From JBKHYJ01 sp046565505 (lineage in GTDB: Bacteria; Acidobacteriota; Blastocatellia; UBA7656), in the NCBI GenBank assembly GCA_046565505.1, contig JBKHYJ010000011.1, positions 1-50,218 of the forward strand: DNA of 50,218 nt. The letters run 5' to 3'. Shown here piece by piece: positions 18,403 through 26,943 of this stretch. The position numbers and the translations under genes were made by a program. A model generated the notes under the pieces. It was given only the letters and a program-made list of their open reading frames with translations, was not told the origin of the DNA and ran no database searches. Position 1 is the stretch's first letter. Each line of letters begins with the position of its first letter.

Positions 18403-19746
18403 ATGCGCATAGAATCTTCAACCGCTGACCCCCAAGTCTACAAGCGCCCGGCTGAGCTGCTGCGGAGTCTGCTGCGGTTCAACACTACCAACCCCCCGGG
18501 CAACGAGTCCGAGTGCATAGCCTATATCAAAGGCCTGCTCGCGGCGGCCGGGTTCGACGTGACGATACTGGCGCTCGACTCCGCGCGGCCGAACCTCATC
18601 ACGCGGCTGAAGGGCAGAGGCGACGCGCCTCCGCTGCTGCTTTACGGGCATGTTGATGTGCCGCCCTCGCGCGACCAGGCATGGCGGCATCCCCCATTCG
18701 AAGGGCGAGTGGCCGAAGGGGCCATATGGGGCAGGGGGGCGCTTGATATGAAATCCGGCGTCGCAATGATGTTATCGGCCCTCCTGCGGGCCAGGGCCGA
18801 AGGGCTTCATCCCTCCGGTGACATAGTCCTTGCGATAGTAAGCGATCAGGAGACGGGGGGCGAGTTCGGAATAAAGTACCTGATCGACAGCCACGCGGAG
18901 TTATTCGAGGGCGTGCGCTACGCGATTAGCAAATTCGGCGGCTTCACGCTCTTTTTCGGCGGCCGAAAATTCTACCCGATACAGGTCAGCGAGGTTCAAC
19001 TGGGGTGGGTCAGAACCGTCGTGCGCTCGGGAGGCGGGCGCGGAGATGCCCTGGGCAAAATGTGCCGGCTGCTGGAAAGGTTAGCGGCTACTCGCCTGCC
19101 TACGCACATAACTCCGCCCGTGCGGCAGATGATTGAGGCCATGACGGCGGCCCTGCCTGCGCCGGCCTGCGATCTGCTCGCGGGGCTTCTAGATGCACAG
19201 AAGACTGACACGATACTTGACCGGCTCGGCAAGCAGGCGCGGCACTTCGACGGATTGCTGCATAATAGCGTGTCCTTGATAGCGCTTCCCGGACGGGGCT
19301 TGATACCGATCATGCAAGAAGAGATCGAGGTCAAATTGGCCGTCCATGTGCTCCCGGGATTCGGCATTGAGCAGGCAGTGGGCGAGATTGCCGCCTTGGC
19401 GGGCGATGACGCGAAGCTCGAAATTCTTAGCTTCGTTCCCGCACCCCCGAAGCCAGACCTGGGAATGTTCAACCTGCTTGCCGACCTTATTCGTGAAGCC
19501 GACCCTTCGGGCGTACCTGTCCCTTTCGTGCTCCCTGGGGCCTCGGCCGCAAAGCTTTTCGCCCGGCTCGGGGTACAAACCTATGGCTTTCTGCCTATGA
19601 ATCTTCCCGAAGCGATCAGCCTCCCGAGCATGCTACAGGCCCCGGACGAACGCATCACCGCAGCATCGCTAGAATTCGGCTGTGATTGCCTCTATAGGCT
19701 TTTGCAGTGTTACCCGGGCCGCGCGTATTCCGCCGGGCTCAAATAG
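18403..19746 (+). CDS. M20-family metallopeptidase-like protein with altered active site
   Basis: The 447-residue fold is that of ArgE/DapE/ACY1/CPG2 amidohydrolases: LLYGHVDVPP (metal ligand His and Asp), GRGALDMKSG (bridging Asp) and a dimerisation domain in the middle. However, the usual DEE motif reads SDQETGG, so the general-base Glu is Gln149, with Glu150 kept as ligand. The C-terminal HAPDER motif reads QAPDER, so the metal-ligand His is Gln412. The GGTDA-like segment reads GASAA. These changes would cripple normal di-zinc hydrolysis. Active relatives cleave N-acyl or peptide bonds; this one may be a binding protein or have a new chemistry. It lies in the rightward operon, 66 bp after the decarboxylase, and its end is 26 bp before the next NRPS start. 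Confidence 0.85.
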   Translation: MRIESSTADPQVYKRPAELLRSLLRFNTTNPPGNESECIAYIKGLLAAAGFDVTILALDSARPNLITRLKGRGDAPPLLLYGHVDVPPSRDQAWRHPPFEGRVAEGAIWGRGALDMKSGVAMMLSALLRARAEGLHPSGDIVLAIVSDQETGGEFGIKYLIDSHAELFEGVRYAISKFGGFTLFFGGRKFYPIQVSEVQLGWVRTVVRSGGGRGDALGKMCRLLERLAATRLPTHITPPVRQMIEAMTAALPAPACDLLAGLLDAQKTDTILDRLGKQARHFDGLLHNSVSLIALPGRGLIPIMQEEIEVKLAVHVLPGFGIEQAVGEIAALAGDDAKLEILSFVPAPPKPDLGMFNLLADLIREADPSGVPVPFVLPGASAAKLFARLGVQTYGFLPMNLPEAISLPSMLQAPDERITAASLEFGCDCLYRLLQCYPGRAYSAGLK

Positions 19747-19772
19747 CCTTCCGGTACTTGAGGGGAGCGACA

Positions 19773-22700
19773 ATGCGACAGAAACCTGACGACATATCTG
19801 CGCTGCGCGCGAGGCTCACGCCGGCGCAGAAAGCCCTCCTTGAGAAACGGGTCCGCGGCGCGTCTGCCGAGAAAGCGGCCAGGTCAATTATCCCCCGCCG
19901 GCCGCGGCCGGACTCGATACCTTTATCGTTCGCCCAGCAGAGGTTGTGGTTCCTGAACCAACTTGAACCCGAGAGCGCGGCTTATAATATTTCGGCCGCC
20001 TTTCGCTTGGCGGGTCGGCTCGACCGCGCGGCATTAGAGCGCGCCCTGAACGAAATAATCAGACGCCATGAAATCCTGCGCACGACATTTCGCGTGCTGG
20101 GTGGGCAGCCCGTCCAGATCATCTCTCCGCATGAAAGCATGTCGCTAGATTTCTCGAAGCTGGCGGAGACTATCACCGGAAGCGCGGAAGAGAGAGTCAG
20201 AAATCTCGTTCGCGAGGAGGCCAACACCCCATTCAATCTTTCGGCCGGCCCTCTGTTGAGGGCCAAGCTATTGCAAATATCCGAATCGGAACATGTGCTC
20301 ATCTTGTCCATGCATCATATAGTTTCAGACGGGTGGTCGAATGCCATTCTCATACGAGAGGCCTGCGCCCTCTATGAAAGCTTTCTGAAAGGGGGCGAAT
20401 CGCCGCTGCCGGGGTTGCCCATACAATACGCTGATTTCGCCATCTGGCAGCGGCACTTGCTGAGCAGCCCGCAGTTCGAGAACCAGATCGAATATTGGAG
20501 AAGACAGCTTGACGGCGCGCCTCAGCAATTGGATTTGGGTCTGGCCCACCCCGGCCCCGCGACGCCGGTGGGCGCCAAGCCTGAAGTCGCATTCAGACTG
20601 TCACGACCGATTTCCGAGTCGCTCAATGAGCTTAGCCGCGCGCAAGACGCGACCATTTTCATGACGCTCCTTGCGGCCTTCAATACGCTCCTCTACCGTT
20701 ACACCGGCAGGCCGGAAATAGTCGTCGGGTCGCCCATAGCCAACCGCAGGGTAGTCGAGACGGAGAGATTAATCGGCTTCTTCGCCAACACCCTGGCCCT
20801 TCGCACTGATTTATCCGGGAGCCCTTCGTTTCGCGCGCTGGTCAATCGCGTGAGAGAGATGACGCTGGCCGCTTACGAGAATCAGGACGTGCCTTTTGAA
20901 AAACTCGTGGAAGAGCTGAAGCCCGAACGCGGCGCAAGCAGGACTCCGCTCTTTCAGGTGTTATTCGTTCTGCAAAACGCTCCCGCGACGAGCATAAAAC
21001 TTCCTGGCTTAACCTTCGAGCCGCTCGCAGGCGGCAATTTCACTCCCAAATTCGACCTGACGCTCATGATGTCTGAAACAGAAAGCGGCCTGAGCGGGTT
21101 GCTCAAGTATGACCCGGACCTGTTAGAGCATGAAGCGGTAATGCGAATGAAGGATCACTTCAAAGTTCTGCTCGAAGACATCGCCAGCCATCCCGACCGT
21201 CGCATATCGGACTTGCAGTTGATGGACGACGCCGAACGCCGACAATTATTAGTGGAGTGGCAGCGTACCGGCGCGCGGTATCAAACGGACGCCTGCCTGC
21301 ATCAACTGGTGGAAGCCCAGGCGCGGAAAAGCCCCGACGCCATAGCAGCCTCTTATGAAGACCGTCGCCTGTCGTACGCCGATTTGAACCGACGGTCCAA
21401 CCGGCTCGCGAGGCTGCTCAGCCGAATGGGAGTCGGGCCGGACGTGATAGCGGGAGTTTACGTCGGGCGCGGCGTTGAAATGCTGGTCGCCGTCCTCGGA
21501 ATCCTTAAAGCCGGCGGCGCGTACTTGCCGCTTGACGAGAGCTATCCAGCCGAGAGATTGAGGTACATATTAGGCGACGCCCGCGCCGCTTTGCTGCTTA
21601 CTGACAAGAGGCTATGCGGCCGCGTGGCCGGCCTCGGCATCAAGCTCGTGTGTATTGAAGATGGCTCGGAGCACCAGGCCGCAGAGCTTGACAGTAATCT
21701 GAATATTGAATTGAGCGATAAGAATCTGGCTTATGTCATCTACACTTCAGGCTCTACCGGAATGCCCAAAGGGGTCATGGTCGAACACCGCTCGGTTGTT
21801 AATCTGGCGATGGCCCTTAATGAGCTTATCTACGCGCGGTATGGGGGCGCCAAACTCAGAGTCTCACTTAATGGCCCGCTCGTGTTCGACACGTCGGTTA
21901 AACAACTCGTTCAACTCTGTTATGGGCATACGCTAGACATATTGCCGCAAGCGGTCCGTGCCGACGGGCGGGCGTTCGTTTCTTACATCGAAGAGAGCGG
22001 CTTGGACGGCCTGGATTGTACTCCGTCTCAACTGGGCATTCTGATTCCGGCGGGGGTATTAAATAGCGGCTTGAAGCACTTATTGATTGCCGGCGAGCCC
22101 ATCGACGCATCCACCTGGAGGCTCCTGGCAGAAGATGGCCGCTGCCGCTTTTATAATCTCTACGGTCCGACCGAGTGCACTGTTGACGCCACCGTCGGCT
22201 GCGTGAATGAAACCCCGGGGCGACCTAACATAGGGCGGCCTATCCCGAATGCGAAGGCGTACATACTGGATGCGGAGCTACACCCCTCGCCCGTGGGGGT
22301 GACGGGCATGCTATGGGTAGGCGGCGCGGGGGTGGCGCGGGGGTACTTGCAAAGGCCCGACCTGACGGCGGACAAATTCATGCCTGATCCGTTCTCTGAC
22401 GAGCCGGGCGTGCGTATGTATAAGACCGGGGACCTTGCGCGCTACCTCCACGACGGAAACATTGAGTACATAGGAAGGGGGGACGACCAGGTCAAACTTC
22501 GCGGTTTCAGGATCGAAGTCGGAGAAGTCGAGGCATTGATTAATGGCCATCCGGGGATAAAGCAATGCGCGGTGACGATGCGCGAAGACAGGCCCGGCGA
22601 CAGGCGACTGGTCGCATACGCCATCCCATCAGATGACGATGCGCCGAGCATAGACGACCTAAAGATATATCTCAGGCGACACCTCGCCGATTACATGGTT

Positions 22701-24455
22701 CCGTCCGCTTTCGTAATACTAGAATCACTTCCCTTGACGGTGAATGGGAAAATTGATCGCCGCGCCTTGCCTAAGCCTGAAAATCCGGCAGACGAGCGAA
22801 GAGAAGATTACCTGCTGCCATCATCGCCCCAGTATGATCTGTTGTCAGACATATTCACCGGGGTACTGGGAGTTGAAGCGCCAGGCATCAACGATAATTT
22901 CTTCGAGCTTGGCGGCCACTCGCTGCTCGCAACGCAACTGCTCTTGGAAGTTGAGAAGGTATTCGGGGTAAACCTGCCGCTGCGAACATTTTTTGATAAC
23001 CCGACTCTGGCGGGCATAGGCGAGGCTATCGATGCGGCGACGTATTCTCAACCGGGATTCTACGGCGCGCCGCTTGAGCCGGCCGCGCGCGAACAGTACC
23101 TCCCGCTGTCTTACGCACAGAAGTGGATGTGGTACCTGCTAGAGCACCAGAGGGCTGGCAGCGAAGTTTACAACATCCCCTTCGCGCTTCGACTCGGGGG
23201 CGCTCTCAATTACGAGGCGATGGGGCGGGCGCTCTGCGAGGTTATGCGCCGCCATGAAACACTGCGGACCTTATTTAAGGTCATAAATGGCGAGCGGATG
23301 CAGACCATATTGCCACCCGCGCCTTTTACGCTGGGCATTGTCGATCTCTCGGCTTTGCCCTGTGTTGAGCGTGAAGCGACGGCTATGGCGCTCGCCGACG
23401 AGGAGGCAGGCAGGGCGTTCGACCTGACGCGAGACTTCCCCCTGCGCGCTCGTGTATTAAAGCTGGCCGAGGACGATCAGATTTTTCTGCTCACCATACA
23501 TCATGTCGCCTCTGATGGGTGGTCGGACCGGGTGCTGGCTCAAGAACTCACGGCATTGTATAAGGCCTTCAGCAATGGCAAAGCATCACCGCTGCCTGAC
23601 CTCCGCACACAATACATAGATTATGCGCTGTGGCAACGTCGCTGGCTTCAAAGTGAGGCGCTGGACAGATTGCGCTCCTACTGGGACGAGCAGTTGAGCG
23701 GCGCTCCGTTGACCCTGGAACTCCGCACGGACAGGCCCCGCCCTGCCATACAAACTTTCCGCGGGACCGAGCTTGCAATTAAATTGCCGCGGGACTTGGC
23801 CGACCGCCTAAGAGAAATCTGCAGGCGGGAGCAGACTACTATGTTTATGACGCTCCTTGCCGCCTTCGGTATATTGCTCCGCCGTCATTCAAACCAGGAC
23901 AAAATACTTATCGGTACGCCTGTCGCAGCCAGAAACAGGCCGGAGATTGAAGGCGTAATCGGGTTCTTTGCTAATAACCTGATCATCCGCGCCGACCTGT
24001 CGTCAGACCCCACCTTAAGAGAGGTCATAGCGCGTGTCCGCGAAGCATCGCTAGCCGCATTCGCGCATCAAGACATGCCATTCGTGCTCCTCGTAGAGCA
24101 GTTCCAGCCTGTGCCTGATTTAAGCCGCACCCCGCTGTTTCAGGTGATGTTTGTTTTCCAAAACATACCCGCGGGTGTCGCCCGGCGGAATGCGACGGGC
24201 CTCTTCGATTTCCCATCGATCAAGGTTGAGTTATTAAAGACCGCCAAGGGGACGGCCAACCGCGACCTGGCTATGGTATTGTCGGAGTCGAAAGACGGAA
24301 TAAGCGGGATATTGCAGTACAACACCGATTTGTTCGATCAGTCCACGGCGAGGCGGATGATAGCCGAATTTGAGGCCCTGTTGGAAGAATTCGCCGCCCG
24401 CCCGGACGCGCGGCTGTCTGAGCTAGTAATCGACAAAGACGGCTCGGCCGGCTAG
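19773..24455 (+). CDS. NRPS, C-A(Glu-like)-T-C with terminal condensation domain
   Basis: I place the start at the ATG at 19773 (GAGGGGAG a few bases upstream), giving 1560 residues, rather than at an upstream in-frame codon inside the M20 gene. Domains in order: condensation (about 40-480, HHIVSDGW near 182), adenylation (about 490-1000, YTSGSTGMPKG near 656, code D-T-K-D-L-A-L-V-D-K), carrier (LGGHSLLATQ near 1050) and a second complete condensation domain (about 1105-1550, HHVASDGW near 1244). The code resembles Glu codes but has Ala at position 301 where the sister module has Gly. No A, T or TE domain follows the last C domain. It must therefore use an acceptor amine from another protein or a free amine, and may release the chain. 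It is the last gene of the rightward block, meeting the leftward operon tail to tail. Confidence 0.92.
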   Translation: MRQKPDDISALRARLTPAQKALLEKRVRGASAEKAARSIIPRRPRPDSIPLSFAQQRLWFLNQLEPESAAYNISAAFRLAGRLDRAALERALNEIIRRHEILRTTFRVLGGQPVQIISPHESMSLDFSKLAETITGSAEERVRNLVREEANTPFNLSAGPLLRAKLLQISESEHVLILSMHHIVSDGWSNAILIREACALYESFLKGGESPLPGLPIQYADFAIWQRHLLSSPQFENQIEYWRRQLDGAPQQLDLGLAHPGPATPVGAKPEVAFRLSRPISESLNELSRAQDATIFMTLLAAFNTLLYRYTGRPEIVVGSPIANRRVVETERLIGFFANTLALRTDLSGSPSFRALVNRVREMTLAAYENQDVPFEKLVEELKPERGASRTPLFQVLFVLQNAPATSIKLPGLTFEPLAGGNFTPKFDLTLMMSETESGLSGLLKYDPDLLEHEAVMRMKDHFKVLLEDIASHPDRRISDLQLMDDAERRQLLVEWQRTGARYQTDACLHQLVEAQARKSPDAIAASYEDRRLSYADLNRRSNRLARLLSRMGVGPDVIAGVYVGRGVEMLVAVLGILKAGGAYLPLDESYPAERLRYILGDARAALLLTDKRLCGRVAGLGIKLVCIEDGSEHQAAELDSNLNIELSDKNLAYVIYTSGSTGMPKGVMVEHRSVVNLAMALNELIYARYGGAKLRVSLNGPLVFDTSVKQLVQLCYGHTLDILPQAVRADGRAFVSYIEESGLDGLDCTPSQLGILIPAGVLNSGLKHLLIAGEPIDASTWRLLAEDGRCRFYNLYGPTECTVDATVGCVNETPGRPNIGRPIPNAKAYILDAELHPSPVGVTGMLWVGGAGVARGYLQRPDLTADKFMPDPFSDEPGVRMYKTGDLARYLHDGNIEYIGRGDDQVKLRGFRIEVGEVEALINGHPGIKQCAVTMREDRPGDRRLVAYAIPSDDDAPSIDDLKIYLRRHLADYMVPSAFVILESLPLTVNGKIDRRALPKPENPADERREDYLLPSSPQYDLLSDIFTGVLGVEAPGINDNFFELGGHSLLATQLLLEVEKVFGVNLPLRTFFDNPTLAGIGEAIDAATYSQPGFYGAPLEPAAREQYLPLSYAQKWMWYLLEHQRAGSEVYNIPFALRLGGALNYEAMGRALCEVMRRHETLRTLFKVINGERMQTILPPAPFTLGIVDLSALPCVEREATAMALADEEAGRAFDLTRDFPLRARVLKLAEDDQIFLLTIHHVASDGWSDRVLAQELTALYKAFSNGKASPLPDLRTQYIDYALWQRRWLQSEALDRLRSYWDEQLSGAPLTLELRTDRPRPAIQTFRGTELAIKLPRDLADRLREICRREQTTMFMTLLAAFGILLRRHSNQDKILIGTPVAARNRPEIEGVIGFFANNLIIRADLSSDPTLREVIARVREASLAAFAHQDMPFVLLVEQFQPVPDLSRTPLFQVMFVFQNIPAGVARRNATGLFDFPSIKVELLKTAKGTANRDLAMVLSESKDGISGILQYNTDLFDQSTARRMIAEFEALLEEFAARPDARLSELVIDKDGSAG

Positions 24456-24462
24456 ATAACCT

Positions 24463-24483
24463 GCCGCCCGCCCCTCCGGCGGT
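24463..24483. terminator. Small hairpin between convergent operons
   Basis: GCCGCC pairs with GGCGGT (one G-U pair) around a 9-base loop in the 27-bp gap between the convergent NRPS and ureohydrolase genes. It could act in both directions, but the stem is short and has no U-tract. Confidence 0.25.
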
Positions 24484-25421
24484 CAAAGACTGGCTCTTTT
24501 GACTGCGCCGGCCATGAAATTCATGACGATCTGAGCAGCCACATGCGAGGTGTAATTATTGTGGTCGAGAGGAGGACTGACCTCTGTAATGTCTAAGCCC
24601 ACGACGGGCGATTGCGCAGCTATTTCAAACACGGCGTCTATAACTTCGTATGGGTACAGGCCGACCGCGTTCGGCACGCTTGTGCCCGGCGCGAAGGCAT
24701 GACTTATAGCATCTATATCGATTGATATATATACCGCCTCCGTTCCGTTCATGGCGTGGTCGATGGCCTCGCGAATAATCGCGTCCCACCCCTTCTTTCT
24801 TACCTCGTAAGGCGTCCTGACCATCACGCCTTTCTCTTCGGCGACGTCCATGTAATGCTTTGAGTATATGCAGGCGTCAATCCCGAGCTGTACGACGTGC
24901 CTATAATCCAGAACGTCCTCAAGCGTTTTCATCCAATGGCCCGAGTGCTCTTTACCTGGCACGGGGTCGCGCGAATCGAAGTGGGCGTCGAAGATGATAA
25001 GCCCGAATTTTTTCCTGCCGAGCCTGTCCTGCATCCCCCTGATCAATGGGTCGCCGATGGAGTGGTCGCCGCCCAAAAAGATGGGGATAAACTGCGGGGG
25101 CATCTCGCGCGCGGCTTCTCGGATGTTGGCGTATGACTCTTCAAATGAGTGGACTATGTCGGCCGAGCCGAAATCGTAGAAGACAGTATCCTCAAGCGAA
25201 ACGCGCTTATCCGTGCAATAAAGGCTATAGCTGCTCAGGACCTCTAGAATGCTCTGCGGCCCGAAGCGCGTGCCCGGCCTGTAGCTGACCGCGTAGTCAA
25301 AAGGGATGCTCAGGAAACCGAAACCCGGGACATTGGCCGGGACCACGGGCTCCTCACTCCAATGCTCAGAAATCCATTTGACCGTGGAGTCATTAACCAC
25401 CCTTGTCTTATTGATCTTCAT
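24483..25421 (-). CDS. Ureohydrolase family protein (agmatinase/arginase-like)
   Basis: The 312-residue protein has the di-manganese site of the arginase/agmatinase/formiminoglutamase family: GGDHS (His), DAHFDSRD (Asp-x-His-x-Asp) and SIDID (two Asp). All six metal ligands are present. The segment after the last pair is AISHAFAPGTS where family members usually have xxDPxxAPGT, so the conserved Asp-Pro is Ser-His. The family hydrolyses guanidino compounds to urea and an amine, or related amidines. It is the last gene of the leftward four-gene operon, 27 bp after the DUF3326 stop, with GGTGGATAGG upstream of the ATG. It may act on arginine, agmatine, or a modified arginine made by the operon, including one inside a peptide; the specificity cannot be read here. 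Confidence 0.87.
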   Translation of the reverse strand: MKINKTRVVNDSTVKWISEHWSEEPVVPANVPGFGFLSIPFDYAVSYRPGTRFGPQSILEVLSSYSLYCTDKRVSLEDTVFYDFGSADIVHSFEESYANIREAAREMPPQFIPIFLGGDHSIGDPLIRGMQDRLGRKKFGLIIFDAHFDSRDPVPGKEHSGHWMKTLEDVLDYRHVVQLGIDACIYSKHYMDVAEEKGVMVRTPYEVRKKGWDAIIREAIDHAMNGTEAVYISIDIDAISHAFAPGTSVPNAVGLYPYEVIDAVFEIAAQSPVVGLDITEVSPPLDHNNYTSHVAAQIVMNFMAGAVKRASL

Positions 25422-25448
25422 AGAGCCTATCCACCTTCCCCCTTCACG

Positions 25449-26789
25449 CTAAAGGCCCACGGGGCACTCGGCAAATAAATCCGGCTGGCGTTTTTCGACT
25501 GCCATATCGCGTCCGCCTGCGAGCTTCTCCTGCTCGTACCTTATCGTGCGCAGCGGCCGAGCGATGCTCTCCAGGCTTATCCCCTTTCTCAATGCCATCA
25601 GCACGCCCGCCGCTTCCGCATAGTTCCTGACATCGACCACGCCGCGCATGCCGAGCTTGGACTTGTTCACGTTCAGGAGGGTTGAATTCTCCTCGACGGC
25701 GATTATAGGTATCCCGTCCTTCTCGGCGTGAAGCTGCGGCACGCCGCCCAAACAGCTCTCGGGGGAAACTACGGCCAGCAGGTTGTTCTTATTGATTATA
25801 TCCCTTACGCGGGTGCCCGATTTCGGGCTAATCTGCGGCGCTTTCTTCAGGCCTATCAATATACAGGCGAGGCCGCTTGCGGACGCCATCTCGCCGGCGC
25901 CCCGGCAATCTACCACCTTGTGCAGCAGCTCCATCTCTTTGAGGTTGACTAGCGGGGCATGCGCAGACGGAATCCTGTAACGCTCCGTGATGGAGTAGGA
26001 GATTATCGCCTCCACGCCGCCCACTGGGTTCGGGTGACGGCCGTCGAAATGCTTCGCGTAGTCTTCAAATGACAACGCCTGTATGTCGCTCGTCACCGCT
26101 ATCGCGTCGACGCCCGCCGCGGTCAGCTTGTCACAAGCTTCAAACAACACCTGCGGGTTATCAATCACGCCGGTGATGGCGCCCGATTTGTTCTTCACGC
26201 ACCGGCCGCCTATCGGGCGGTCCGTGACGACGTAATCGCTTACGTTGACCCCATGCACCGCTCTGACCGTGTTGAGGATGTTGAAGACTGTATCGAGGTT
26301 GCCGACTTCGGTCTTCTCTACTATCAGCCCGACCTTGTTCGAGTACGGCAAGTATAGGTCGGCCGCGCCGCTGCTAAAAAGGTCTATTGAGAACCCATCA
26401 GTATATACAACATTGTTGCTATCGAGCCCGATGAAGTCCGACGCGTTCAACGCGTTGGGGTTTGTAACCAGGTAATCAACGGTTGATGCGAGCAGGTTAG
26501 TTATCGGGGCGGCGTCTCCGGCGTACCCCCCAATATCACATGCGACGCCGGTCGGTATGACGCTCAGGGCAACACATTTTCCGGGGTAAAACCTGTTACT
26601 GATCGAATGATTAAATCGATTCACGGCTTCCGGCGCGACTGTCACTTCCACGATTATCTCATCGTCGATGATCTGGCCGACGTACCACCTTAATGCGTTC
26701 GGACCGATCATATCTTCCACGACTTCTGCCAGGGACTTCTTGCCCTCAAGGCCTGATGTGCTGATCCTGTATTGTCGATTTTCGATCAT
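25449..26789 (-). CDS. DUF3326 family protein
   Basis: The 446-residue product matches the uncharacterised DUF3326 family, recognised by PTGVACDIGGYAGDAAP (about residue 80), a LVTNPNALNAS segment, SDYVVTDRPIGG, GGVEAIISYSI and IPSAHAPLV. Members known to me are mostly cyanobacterial and shorter; this one has an N-terminal extension of about 75 residues. The function of the family is unknown. No transmembrane helix or signal peptide is apparent, so it is probably cytoplasmic. GGAGG lies 8 bases before the ATG. It is third in the leftward operon after the radical SAM and ATP-grasp genes and directly before the ureohydrolase, which suggests a step in the same small-molecule pathway. Confidence 0.82.
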   Translation of the reverse strand: MIENRQYRISTSGLEGKKSLAEVVEDMIGPNALRWYVGQIIDDEIIVEVTVAPEAVNRFNHSISNRFYPGKCVALSVIPTGVACDIGGYAGDAAPITNLLASTVDYLVTNPNALNASDFIGLDSNNVVYTDGFSIDLFSSGAADLYLPYSNKVGLIVEKTEVGNLDTVFNILNTVRAVHGVNVSDYVVTDRPIGGRCVKNKSGAITGVIDNPQVLFEACDKLTAAGVDAIAVTSDIQALSFEDYAKHFDGRHPNPVGGVEAIISYSITERYRIPSAHAPLVNLKEMELLHKVVDCRGAGEMASASGLACILIGLKKAPQISPKSGTRVRDIINKNNLLAVVSPESCLGGVPQLHAEKDGIPIIAVEENSTLLNVNKSKLGMRGVVDVRNYAEAAGVLMALRKGISLESIARPLRTIRYEQEKLAGGRDMAVEKRQPDLFAECPVGL

Positions 26790-26943
26790 TGTTCAACCTC
26801 CGTCATAATTGGCCCTACTCTTGGAAGCCCGGCGCGAGACTGCAAAAGGTGAGAGTCGGGCGTTGGTGCAGGCCGGGTACTGTTGAGCTTTGCTTGCAAC
26901 CGTCGCGCAGGTCAGATTCATAATGGCCCGGCGGCGCATGGGC

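Noticed and set aside
19707..19772. Upstream start for the NRPS, overlapping the M20 gene
   Set aside because: The ATG at 19773 has a strong ribosome binding site and the extra 22 residues do not resemble an NRPS N-terminus.
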